Below, in pieces: positions 1 to 7,449 of a stretch of DNA of 7,449 bases. The position numbers and the translations under genes are program-made. The notes under the pieces are model-generated. The model made no database searches. It worked only from the letters and a program-made list of their open reading frames with translations, and had not been told where the DNA came from. Location of the stretch: the NCBI GenBank assembly GCA_030433225.1, contig JAUIMD010000091.1:1-7449 (forward strand). The letters are read 5' to 3'. The stretch comes from Bacteroidia bacterium. Its GTDB lineage: Bacteria; Bacteroidota; Bacteroidia; Bacteroidales; UBA5342. Each line of letters starts with the position of its first letter. The first letter of the stretch is position 1.

Positions 1-2814
1 AGTGTGGAAGTAAAAAACTACGGCAACGAGGCAAAAACCATCGAAGTTCAGCAGTACATTCTTAATGCCGATCAAAAAGAAGTGGCACGGGTTCAGCAAA
101 TGCTAAGCCTTACACCTGACAATATCGACACGCTGCAAATGCAGTTTCCACCCATCAAAATTCCAAATTTATGGTCCACCAAAAATCCTTATTTATATAC
201 CGTTGTAACGGATATTCTGGAAAATGGAAACGTGGTGGACCGGCAAAAAACGAGCTATGGCATTCGCTGGATAAAGTGGGACATTTTCGGGGATAATTCC
301 ACCAACCGTTTTTACCTGAACGATGAGCCGGTGTTTATTAACGGTACGGCCGAGTACGAGCACCTTACCGGGCAGAGCCATGCGTTTACCGACGAGCAAA
401 TAAAGGCGCGGGTGGAGCAGATGATGGCCATGGGATTCAATTCGTTTCGGGATGCACACCAGCCACACAACTTCCGCTACCACGAGGCCTGGGATAGCCT
501 CGGCGTTTTGTGGTGGACACAGATGGCCGCACACATCTGGTTCGACAACCCGGAATTTAAAAAGAACTTTAAAACCCTGTTGCACGATTGGGTGAAAGAG
601 CGTAGGAACAGTCCCTCCATCATTTTATGGGGCCTGGAAAATGAAAGCACCTTGCCCACCGATTTTGCCGAAGAATGCAGCGAAATCATTCGTAAAATGG
701 ATCCGACCACCTCATCGCAACGGCTGGTAACAACGTGTAACGGCGGTACGGGAACCGATTGGAACGTGATTCAAAACTGGTCGGGCACCTATGGCGGTAA
801 CCCGGATATTTATGACGAAGAACTGTCTGTTCAACTGCTCAATGGAGAGTATGGGGCATGGCGCAGCATCGATTTTCATACCGGAGGCGAGCTGGACCCT
901 GAGGGTGAATGGAGCGAGGAACGCATGACTTTGCTGATGGAAAAAAAAGTACACCTGGCTGAGAAGGCGAGGGACCGGGTATGTGGCCAATACCACTGGC
1001 TGTTCAATTCGCACGATAACCCCGGCCGTACGCAAAGCGGCGAAGGCATGCGGGATTTGGACCGCCTGGGCCCCATCAATTATAAAGGTACCGTAACCAA
1101 TTGGGGCGAACCTCTGGATGTGTATTACATGTACCGATCCAATTATGTTTCCGGCCAAACGAGCCCCATGGTGTACATTGCGTCGCATACCTGGCCCGAC
1201 AGGTGGGTGACTCCCGGACTTAAAAATGGCATCCATATATATTCCAATTGCGATGAGGTGGAGCTTTTTAACGGCGTAAAAAAGAATTCCCTGGGACGAA
1301 AAAGCAAGGGGGAAATTGGCACGCATTTCGTGTTTGACAGTGTAGAAATTAATACCAATATTCTAACGGCAATTGGCTATGTGGATGGAAGGGAAGTAGC
1401 TTCCGATATAGTGATGCTGCACCATTTGCCCGGCGACCCGGATCTTGAATATTTACAGGGAATTGTAAAACCTTTGCAGGAAACGGGTAAAAATGAAAAG
1501 GTACTGTACCGCGTAAATTGTGGAGGACCGGATTATACTGATTCGAAAGGAAACCTTTGGATGGCGGATGTGCAAAAGACGCAGGAAAATGGGTGGGGAT
1601 CGCAATCATGGACGGATGATTACAAAGATTTACCGGCTTTTTATGGAAGCCAGCGGCAAACGTACGATCCAATCCGGGGGACGGATGCCTGGTCTTTGTT
1701 GCAGACTTTCCGCTATGGCAGGCACAAGTTGAAGTATCAGTTTCCCGTGACGGATGGTACTTATAACGTAGAACTGTATTTTGTGGAACCCTGGTACGGT
1801 GCTGGTGGAAGCCTGGATAGTAAAGGCTGGCGCATGTTTGATGTGGCAATAAATGACAATGTGGTTCTAAACGATCTGGACATTTGGGCAGATGCCGGAC
1901 ATGATAAAATGCTGAAAAAAACAGTTTCAGCAGAGGTGAAAGGAGGAATGCTCACCCTTTCTTTTCCGGAGGTGAAATCGGGGCAGGCCGTAATTTCTGC
2001 CATTGCCATTTCCACCACCAACACGGAGGCAAAACCTGCGCCATCCTCGCAAAAGTTACTTACCGGTTTAACGGTGCATATGCCCATTCCATCAAAATGG
2101 AAATTGCAAACCTGGCTGAATACAGGGCAGATTTTGTTTTTAGAGACCCAGGCTACCGTAGCCATGTTACCTCCAGTGAATAAAGATGCCGATGTGTACA
2201 TTGGTTTGAGAGAAGGGCAGGAAAAACCAGGCTGGATGGCACGCTTTGCAGACACGAACCGCCAATTGGTGACGGTAGAAAACGGACTAAAAATTAGTTA
2301 TCACCTGTTCCAGAAAAAATACCGGAAAGGCGAAACCGTGCTTGTTAAAGCTTTGCAACCGGGAGAAGTTCAAAACATGTATGTGGTGGCTGCTGTGCCG
2401 GTTTCCAACCTCGATAAAAGCATCGACTTACGTAAGTCGGTGCGGTACGAAGCCGAAGACGGGGAAGCATTGGGTGCCTCCAAAACTGTAACGTTTATGG
2501 ATAAACGGTGTGTGAAAGTGCCCGGTACAAAAGGAGGAATCGGGTTTCAGTTTGAAGTGGGGCTGGCCTCTAAGTACGGGCTGGAATTTCGATTTATGAG
2601 CATGACCGACAAACCTGTTGCTGCCGATGTGGAGATTCGGGCAGCAGACAATCGTTTGATGTGGACCGGCGAGTGGACGTTTCTTCCCGCCCCGGTAAAA
2701 TGGCAAAGCCTTCGTACCGATACGCAAACTACTATAAATGCAGGAAAGTATACCGTATCCATACAACCAAAAGAAAACGTAGATTTTTATTTTGACTGGC
2801 TGAAAGTCAAATAA
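1..2814 (+). CDS. Glycoside hydrolase family 2 protein with malectin-like and CBM6/35-like C-terminal modules (5' partial)
   Basis: Probable exo-beta-glycosidase (beta-galactosidase, beta-glucuronidase or similar), likely exported. The reading frame is open from base 1, so the gene starts upstream; the GTG at base 4 is internal. Numbering from base 1, residues 1-95 match the GH2 immunoglobulin-like domain and about 100-385 the TIM barrel. The acid/base glutamate is E215 in WGLENES (bases 643-645) and the nucleophile is probably E283 in NGEYGAW (847-849). The N-terminal sugar-binding jelly roll and any signal peptide, together roughly 200 residues by family comparison, are missing. Residues about 388-475 resemble a DUF4982-type sandwich (CDEVELF followed by GRKSKG). 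Residues about 500-672 look like malectin/CBM57, opening YRVNCGGPDY. Residues about 687-803 are unassigned, and about 813-937 resemble CBM6/35 (YEAEDGE at the start, FYFDWLKVK at the end). It ends in TAA, with a second in-frame TAA at 2821-2823. Family is confident; substrate is unknown. Confidence 0.9.
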   Translation, partial: SVEVKNYGNEAKTIEVQQYILNADQKEVARVQQMLSLTPDNIDTLQMQFPPIKIPNLWSTKNPYLYTVVTDILENGNVVDRQKTSYGIRWIKWDIFGDNSTNRFYLNDEPVFINGTAEYEHLTGQSHAFTDEQIKARVEQMMAMGFNSFRDAHQPHNFRYHEAWDSLGVLWWTQMAAHIWFDNPEFKKNFKTLLHDWVKERRNSPSIILWGLENESTLPTDFAEECSEIIRKMDPTTSSQRLVTTCNGGTGTDWNVIQNWSGTYGGNPDIYDEELSVQLLNGEYGAWRSIDFHTGGELDPEGEWSEERMTLLMEKKVHLAEKARDRVCGQYHWLFNSHDNPGRTQSGEGMRDLDRLGPINYKGTVTNWGEPLDVYYMYRSNYVSGQTSPMVYIASHTWPDRWVTPGLKNGIHIYSNCDEVELFNGVKKNSLGRKSKGEIGTHFVFDSVEINTNILTAIGYVDGREVASDIVMLHHLPGDPDLEYLQGIVKPLQETGKNEKVLYRVNCGGPDYTDSKGNLWMADVQKTQENGWGSQSWTDDYKDLPAFYGSQRQTYDPIRGTDAWSLLQTFRYGRHKLKYQFPVTDGTYNVELYFVEPWYGAGGSLDSKGWRMFDVAINDNVVLNDLDIWADAGHDKMLKKTVSAEVKGGMLTLSFPEVKSGQAVISAIAISTTNTEAKPAPSSQKLLTGLTVHMPIPSKWKLQTWLNTGQILFLETQATVAMLPPVNKDADVYIGLREGQEKPGWMARFADTNRQLVTVENGLKISYHLFQKKYRKGETVLVKALQPGEVQNMYVVAAVPVSNLDKSIDLRKSVRYEAEDGEALGASKTVTFMDKRCVKVPGTKGGIGFQFEVGLASKYGLEFRFMSMTDKPVAADVEIRAADNRLMWTGEWTFLPAPVKWQSLRTDTQTTINAGKYTVSIQPKENVDFYFDWLKVK

Positions 2815-2826
2815 CCACGATAAAAA

Positions 2827-3951
2827 ATGATGAAAAACATAGCACTGATAGCCCTTGTGGCATGGATGGTTACCGCTTGTACCTCCACCAAAAAACAACT
2901 GCCTACAACCGTTTCGCAACAGAAAATGGAAGAAATTTATGCCGAAGTGGAAACGCCTTTTAAATACGGACTTATCATGGTGCCGGACAGCAATAACCTA
3001 AAGTTCGACTGCCCTACTATTTTCCGACAAGATGATAAGTGGGTGATGACCTACATTATTTTTGACGGACGCGGATACGAAACGCACCTGGCATACAGCG
3101 GCGATTTGCTGCATTGGGACGAGCAGGGGGCCATCATGCAATTTTCGGATACGACGGATTGGGACGTGAATCAGAAGGCCGGTTATACTTCGCTGATCGA
3201 TTACGAGTGGGGTGGCGATTATCACATCAATTCGTACGACGGAAAATATTGGATGAGCTATTTTGGTGGAAATTCCACCGGCTACGAAAAAGGCTTGTTA
3301 AGTCTGGGCATGGCTTACACAGCGCAAAACCCGGCTAGCCTTCATCAGTGGCAACGACTGGAAAAACCGGTGTTAATGTCGACGGATGAAGATGCCCGCT
3401 GGTGGGATAACATTACCATGTATAAATGCTATGTGCAGGAAGACAAAGACCAACTTACGGGCCATCCGTTTGTGATGTTTTACAATGCAAAAGGTGACAG
3501 TATCAGCAGAGTGCGTGGTGCCGAGCGCATTGCCATGGCGGTGTCGGACGATATGGTGCATTGGAAACGCTTTGGCGATAAACCGCTGCTGAATCATCAT
3601 GTGGGAATTACGGGAGATGCAGTAGTGCAAAAAATAGGGGATGTATACGTGATGTTCTATTTCCGAGCCTATTGGCCGGAGGGAAAGACAGTGGTGTACA
3701 ACAGTTTTGCAGCTTCTTATGACATGGTGAACTGGACAGAATGGAACGGCAAGCACTTGATTGAACCCACCGAAGAATACGACGCCATGTTTGCACATAA
3801 AGCCTTTGTAATTAAGGTGGATGGAATTGTGTACCACTTTTATAATGCCGTAGACATATTAGGAAACCGCGGAATTGCCCTGGCTACTTCCAAAGACATG
3901 GGGAAAAGTGGCATCACCTTTAACTCAACCGAAGAATCGGAAGTGAAATAG
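2827..3951 (+). CDS. Five-bladed beta-propeller lipoprotein, probable glycosidase of the GH43/GH117/GH130 structural type
   Basis: Likely a periplasmic or membrane-anchored glycoside hydrolase or related propeller enzyme; exact family not settled. The protein (374 residues) opens with a short lipoprotein signal: a lysine, a hydrophobic stretch and the lipobox VTAC with Cys18. TSTKK follows, with no acidic surface-export signal. A blade signature of the form A-x-S-x-D-L/M-x-x-W recurs five times (about residues 88-97, 162-175, 235-246, 294-303 and 350-358), which implies a five-bladed propeller. Candidate catalytic acids are D61 in FDCPTIF at the start of blade one, D194 in WWDNITMY, E233 in GAERIAMAVS and D264 in ITGDAVV; their roles are inferred from position only. 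The start is ATG ATG at 2827 behind an A-rich leader; beginning at the second ATG would change little. It lies 12 bp after the first GH2 and 18 bp before the next, so it is probably co-transcribed. A phosphorylase or a non-catalytic propeller cannot be excluded. Confidence 0.85.
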   Translation: MMKNIALIALVAWMVTACTSTKKQLPTTVSQQKMEEIYAEVETPFKYGLIMVPDSNNLKFDCPTIFRQDDKWVMTYIIFDGRGYETHLAYSGDLLHWDEQGAIMQFSDTTDWDVNQKAGYTSLIDYEWGGDYHINSYDGKYWMSYFGGNSTGYEKGLLSLGMAYTAQNPASLHQWQRLEKPVLMSTDEDARWWDNITMYKCYVQEDKDQLTGHPFVMFYNAKGDSISRVRGAERIAMAVSDDMVHWKRFGDKPLLNHHVGITGDAVVQKIGDVYVMFYFRAYWPEGKTVVYNSFAASYDMVNWTEWNGKHLIEPTEEYDAMFAHKAFVIKVDGIVYHFYNAVDILGNRGIALATSKDMGKSGITFNSTEESEVK

Positions 3952-3969
3952 CCCCGAAAATCATCAAAC

Positions 3970-6405
3970 ATGCACACAACAAATTCTATGAACTATTCGA
4001 ATAAATTCCTGCTCTTTTTACTGGCCCTGGCCGGCCTGGTTGCCTGTCAGCCTAAAGTTGAATTGGCAAACAGGGTTAATTTTGATAATAACTGGAAATT
4101 CAAACTGGGCGATGATTCTCTGGCTTTTCAGCAAATTTATGAAGATGAAGGTTGGCGCACGTTGAATGTTCCTCACGACTGGAGCATTGAAGGTGAATTT
4201 AGCGCAGTGCATCCGTCAACACCGGAAGGAGGTGCGCTTCCCACCGGAATTGGCTGGTACCGTAAAACGTTCACGCTTCCACAGCCGGTTGGCGACAAAC
4301 TGTACTTTATCGATTTTGATGGTGTAATGAGTAACAGCGAGGTTTGGATAAATGAGCATTATTTGGGCAAACGTCCGTTTGGCTATAATTCCTTTCGCTA
4401 CAATCTCACACCCTTTCTGAAGTTTGGGGAACAGGAAAATGTGTTGGCAGTTCGTGTGGACAATTCGGCACAACCCGCCTCACGTTGGTACACCGGTTCC
4501 GGAATTTATCGCCATGTCTGGTTGCATGAAAAAGACCCTTGTCATGTAGACCATTGGGGTACATTTGTAACTACTCCCAAAGTGGAAAATGGAATGGCTG
4601 AAGTGCAACTCACCATTCAATTGTCCAATCAATCGGAACAAGCCCAACAGGTAAAAGTAACGTCCAAAATTTATAATTCTACCGGCGTATTGGTTGCTGA
4701 ATCAAGTTCTGACCTGGAGCTAAAGTTAAACCAATCGGTAGTAGAGCAGGCCTTTGAAGTGAAGAATCCGAAACTTTGGTCACCTTCAAATCCAAACCTC
4801 TACAACATTGTGACGGATGTACGCAATAACGGAAAACTGGCAGATCGATACGAAACGCCCCTGGGAATTCGCACATTCCAATTTACACCAGATAAGGGCT
4901 TCTTTTTAAATGGAAAACCTTTAAAAATTCATGGAGTAAACCAACACCATGATTTAGGGGCTCTGGGAGCCGCGGTAAATACGCGTGCTATGGAGCGTCA
5001 GTTGGAAATTTTGAAGGAAATGGGCTGCAATGCCATTCGTATGGCACACAATCCACCGGCGCCCGAATTGTTGGATTTATGCGATAAAAAGGGCTTTTTA
5101 GTCATTGACGAATCCTTTGACGAATGGGCTAAAACCAAAGCAAAAAAAGGCTACCATCTGTATTGGGACGAATGGCACAAGCGCGACCTGGAAGATATGA
5201 TTCTGCGCGATCGCAATCATCCATCCATTATTGCCTGGAGTATTGGCAACGAAATACGCGAGCAGTTCGATTCCACCGGAACCACCATTGCGCGTGAACT
5301 GGCTGAAATAGTGCGTGCTTTAGATACTACCCGGTATGTAACCTGTGCTTTAACCGAACAAGACCCTGCTAAAAATTTTATTTACCAGTCTGGTGCACTG
5401 GATTTGCTCAGCTTTAATTACAAGCACAAAGAATACCTCGATTTTCCGAAAAATTACCCGGGCGAATGCATGCTGGCCTCCGAAAATATGTCGGCACTTT
5501 CTACTCGCGGACATTACGATTTTCCATCAGACAGTGTTCGGATCTGGCCACCAGCGCACAAACAGCCGTTTGATGGAAATGACGATTTTACCGCATCAAG
5601 CTTCGACAATTGCATTGCGTACTGGGGGGCAACCCACGAAGACACCTGGAACCTGGTAAAGAAAAATGCTTTTATTCCGGGAATGTTTATCTGGGCCGGA
5701 TTTGACTATTTGGGCGAACCCATTCCATATCCCTATCCCGCCAGAAGTTCCTATTTGGGAATTATCGACCTGGCAGGCTTCCCCAAAGATGTGTATTACA
5801 TGTACCAAAGCGAGTGGTCGGACAAGGATGTACTGCATGTTTTTCCGCACTGGAATTGGGAAGAGGGGCAGGAGATTGACATTTGGGCTTACTACAATCA
5901 AGCTGACGAGGTGGAGTTATTTCTAAATGGCGAATCGCTAGGAGCAAAAAGTAAAACCGATAGTACTTTTCATGTAATGTGGAGAATTCCTTATAAATCA
6001 GGAAGCCTTAAAGCCGTTTCCAGAAAAGATGGAAAAGTGATGTTGGAAAAAGAAATAAAAACAGCAGGAGAGGCAGCAGGATTGGCATTGCTTCCCGACA
6101 GAAAGGTGATAAAGGCCGATGGAACGGACCTATCGTTTATCACTGTAAAAATTGTGGATGAAGACGGTACCATGGCCCCCAATGCAGATAATTTAGTGCA
6201 TTTCGAAGTGCAGGGTCCTGGAGTTATTGCCGGCGTGGACAACGGCTACCAGGCAAGTGAGGAGCCGTTCAAAGCCAATTATCGAAAAGCATTTAAGGGG
6301 ATGTGTCTGGTTATTCTACAATCGAATGGTGAATCGGGTGAAATTACGTTAACGGCTACATCGGAAGGGTTACAACCTAAAACTATCACCATAAAAGCAC
6401 AATAA
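3970..6405 (+). CDS. Glycoside hydrolase family 2 beta-galactosidase-type lipoprotein
   Basis: Predicted to release terminal beta-linked galactose (or a related sugar) from oligosaccharides in the periplasm with retention of configuration. The complete domain order is visible: lipoprotein signal with lipobox LVAC and Cys26; sugar-binding jelly roll at about 35-190 (VPHDWSIEGEF, GWYRKTF, VDNSAQPASRWYTGSGIYR); Ig-like sandwich at about 195-300; TIM barrel at about 305-605; DUF4982-like sandwich at about 615-690; and a C-terminal GH2 C5-type domain at about 703-811 (KADGTDLSFITV, GVDNGYQASEEPFKA). The acid/base is E428 in WSIGNEI (bases 5251-5253) and the nucleophile E505 in LASENMSA (5482-5484), 77 residues apart, close to the 76 in E. 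coli LacZ. GVNQHHDLG (322-330), H360-N361 in RMAHNPP and W575 in FIWAGFDYLGEP fit the family pocket. The true start may be the in-frame ATG at 3988, which gives a more typical short signal (MNYSNKF then the hydrophobic core). Beta-galactosidase is the likeliest activity, but GH2 subgroups also cleave other sugars. Confidence 0.93.
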   Translation: MHTTNSMNYSNKFLLFLLALAGLVACQPKVELANRVNFDNNWKFKLGDDSLAFQQIYEDEGWRTLNVPHDWSIEGEFSAVHPSTPEGGALPTGIGWYRKTFTLPQPVGDKLYFIDFDGVMSNSEVWINEHYLGKRPFGYNSFRYNLTPFLKFGEQENVLAVRVDNSAQPASRWYTGSGIYRHVWLHEKDPCHVDHWGTFVTTPKVENGMAEVQLTIQLSNQSEQAQQVKVTSKIYNSTGVLVAESSSDLELKLNQSVVEQAFEVKNPKLWSPSNPNLYNIVTDVRNNGKLADRYETPLGIRTFQFTPDKGFFLNGKPLKIHGVNQHHDLGALGAAVNTRAMERQLEILKEMGCNAIRMAHNPPAPELLDLCDKKGFLVIDESFDEWAKTKAKKGYHLYWDEWHKRDLEDMILRDRNHPSIIAWSIGNEIREQFDSTGTTIARELAEIVRALDTTRYVTCALTEQDPAKNFIYQSGALDLLSFNYKHKEYLDFPKNYPGECMLASENMSALSTRGHYDFPSDSVRIWPPAHKQPFDGNDDFTASSFDNCIAYWGATHEDTWNLVKKNAFIPGMFIWAGFDYLGEPIPYPYPARSSYLGIIDLAGFPKDVYYMYQSEWSDKDVLHVFPHWNWEEGQEIDIWAYYNQADEVELFLNGESLGAKSKTDSTFHVMWRIPYKSGSLKAVSRKDGKVMLEKEIKTAGEAAGLALLPDRKVIKADGTDLSFITVKIVDEDGTMAPNADNLVHFEVQGPGVIAGVDNGYQASEEPFKANYRKAFKGMCLVILQSNGESGEITLTATSEGLQPKTITIKAQ

Positions 6406-6420
6406 ACCGACCTTACATTC

Positions 6421-7449
6421 ATGAAACAAACCAATTATCAATTGATCGATTTTTTGGACTTCCAACCTGATTTGGCTGGGAGTGAGGCCTTGTGGCGTGC
6501 CTGCATACCTACGGATATTACATTGGAAGGAACGGATGTGCTGGTAACCATTCCTTTCCAAAAACAGATGAATGCGGTTGATATTACAGAAGATACAAGC
6601 GTACCCCGGAGAAATTATACCATGAGAATACGGGCATATGGCGATAAAATTTTAAGAACGGCAATAGGTTTTGGTGCGTCTGATATGGAAGATTCTGTGA
6701 TGCTGGAAATGCATCCCGATCTTGCCATTACCCCGCTTTCCATCCAAAAAAATAAAGAGGAATGGAAGGTGACAGATGGCGCAAGTAACCTGAAAGCCGT
6801 TTTTAACCGCAAACCAATTTTTATCGATTATTGGAGCGATTTACTGCCTGAACCCAAAGAAACGCTGGAAGTTTCATTTTACCCGGACGGAAAACGGGAA
6901 ATGAAATTGAGTGCGTATGACCAGTTTTTTCCGGCCCGCCACGATGCCTTTGCCCTGGCTTTTGTAGAAAATAATGGTGAAGTAGATCGGACGACCCTTT
7001 CATTTCATGCGGAACATGATGAGAATTTTGTGGGTTCGGGTGAGCGTTTTACGAAAATGGATTTATCCGGTCGTACCTTCCAATTGAAAAATCAGGACGG
7101 GCAGGGCGTAAACAACCGCAGAACATACAAAAACATTCCCTTTTATCTTTCCAGTAAATACACCGGGGTGTTTATGCATACTTCGGCCCATGGCAAGTTC
7201 TCGTTTGCCGACCATTCCACGCGATCAGTACAATTGCTAAGCGAAGAAAACCGCATGGATTTGTTCCTTTTTGGGGGAGATTCCATTGAAGAAATAGTTT
7301 ATAATTATCGCTGTATAACAGGTTTTCCCACCCAACCTCCATTGTGGAGTTTTGGAACATGGATGAGTCGCATGACCTATTTTTCGGCAGATGAAGTAAC
7401 CGAAATCTGTGATCGACTTCGGAAAGAGGATTTTCCCTGCGATGTCATC
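6421..7449 (+). CDS. Glycoside hydrolase family 31 protein (3' partial)
   Basis: Likely an alpha-glycosidase (alpha-xylosidase, alpha-glucosidase or alpha-galactosidase type). The frame opens at ATG 6421, 15 bp after the preceding TAA, and stays open to the last base, giving 343 residues. Residues about 1-300 form the GH31 N-terminal beta-sandwich, recognised by ENFVGSGERF (201-210), the stretch around GVNNRRTYKNIPFYLSS and YTGVFMHTSAHGKFSFAD. The catalytic barrel begins near residue 305 with QPPLWSFGTWMSRMTYFS, resembling the corresponding start in YicI-type alpha-xylosidases, and the window ends at FPCDVI on an early barrel strand. The nucleophile and acid/base aspartates lie beyond the window, so activity cannot be checked. 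The N-terminus (MKQTNYQLIDF) shows no signal peptide or lipobox, unlike the two genes before it, which suggests a cytoplasmic enzyme unless the start is misplaced. No Shine-Dalgarno sequence is visible, as is usual in Bacteroidota. Family confident, specificity unknown. Confidence 0.9.
   Translation, partial: MKQTNYQLIDFLDFQPDLAGSEALWRACIPTDITLEGTDVLVTIPFQKQMNAVDITEDTSVPRRNYTMRIRAYGDKILRTAIGFGASDMEDSVMLEMHPDLAITPLSIQKNKEEWKVTDGASNLKAVFNRKPIFIDYWSDLLPEPKETLEVSFYPDGKREMKLSAYDQFFPARHDAFALAFVENNGEVDRTTLSFHAEHDENFVGSGERFTKMDLSGRTFQLKNQDGQGVNNRRTYKNIPFYLSSKYTGVFMHTSAHGKFSFADHSTRSVQLLSEENRMDLFLFGGDSIEEIVYNYRCITGFPTQPPLWSFGTWMSRMTYFSADEVTEICDRLRKEDFPCDVI

Noticed and set aside
4..6. GTG as a start codon for the first GH2
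   Set aside because: The frame is open to base 1 and the protein begins inside the Ig-like domain, so the true start lies upstream of the window.
1117..1135. A 19-base identical stretch shared with 5788-5806
   Set aside because: Both copies encode the conserved DVYYMY motif at the end of the GH2 barrel in the same frame; paralogous coding similarity, not a repeat element.
712..1326. Long open frame of 204 codons on the minus strand
   Set aside because: It lies entirely opposite the well-supported GH2 barrel, shows no family motif and has an unnatural composition; an antisense shadow.
1349..2255. Two further minus-strand open frames (1349-1849 and 1761-2255)
   Set aside because: They overlap each other and lie opposite the malectin-like region; no protein-like features.
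2815..2826. Possible promoter or terminator in the short gaps (also 3952-3969 and 6406-6420)
   Set aside because: Gaps of 12-18 bp contain no inverted repeat and no Bacteroidota-type TAnnTTTG element; they fit a continuous operon.
2428..2919. Minus-strand open frame of 163 codons crossing the junction between the first two genes
   Set aside because: It overlaps the CBM-like domain and the lipoprotein signal on the coding strand and has no recognisable domain; shadow.
3114..3338. Plus-strand open frame in another phase within the propeller gene
   Set aside because: Fully nested in a gene with strong family features; chance frame.

Overview
The window is a stretch of carbohydrate-degrading genes that looks like part of a polysaccharide utilisation locus from a member of the Bacteroidota. 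The evidence for that phylum is the family content (multidomain GH2 enzymes with malectin/CBM and DUF4982-type modules, a five-bladed propeller glycosidase-like lipoprotein, and a GH31), two SPII lipoprotein signals, A-rich leaders without a Shine-Dalgarno sequence, and moderate GC content. A finer placement, for example marine Marinilabiliales or Flavobacteriia, is only a guess.

Layout, all on the + strand and separated by 12, 18 and 15 bp: (1) 1-2814, a GH2 enzyme missing its 5' end, with C-terminal malectin-like (CBM57-type) and CBM6/35-like modules; (2) 2827-3951, a lipoprotein with a five-bladed beta-propeller of the GH43/GH117/GH130 structural type, family not settled; (3) 3970-6405, a complete GH2 beta-galactosidase-type lipoprotein with both catalytic glutamates visible; (4) 6421-7449, the N-terminal 343 residues of a GH31 enzyme that runs off the window before its catalytic aspartates. 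Coding density is almost total. No gap is long enough to hold a promoter or terminator of ordinary size, and I see none, so the four genes are probably one transcript whose promoter lies upstream of the window.

How they may work together: the two GH2 enzymes and the propeller protein carry or probably carry export signals (the signal of gene 1 is outside the window) and would trim oligosaccharides in the periplasm or at the outer membrane. The GH31 has no visible signal peptide and may act on imported sugars in the cytoplasm. The set suggests a branched heteroglycan containing beta-galactose-like (or other GH2-sensitive) and alpha-linked residues. The actual substrate cannot be read from this window, because no SusC/SusD pair, sulfatase, polysaccharide lyase or regulator is present. 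I found no RNA genes, mobile elements, CRISPR arrays or notable repeats. I found no clear undescribed system. The least understood parts are the propeller lipoprotein and an unassigned module in the first GH2.
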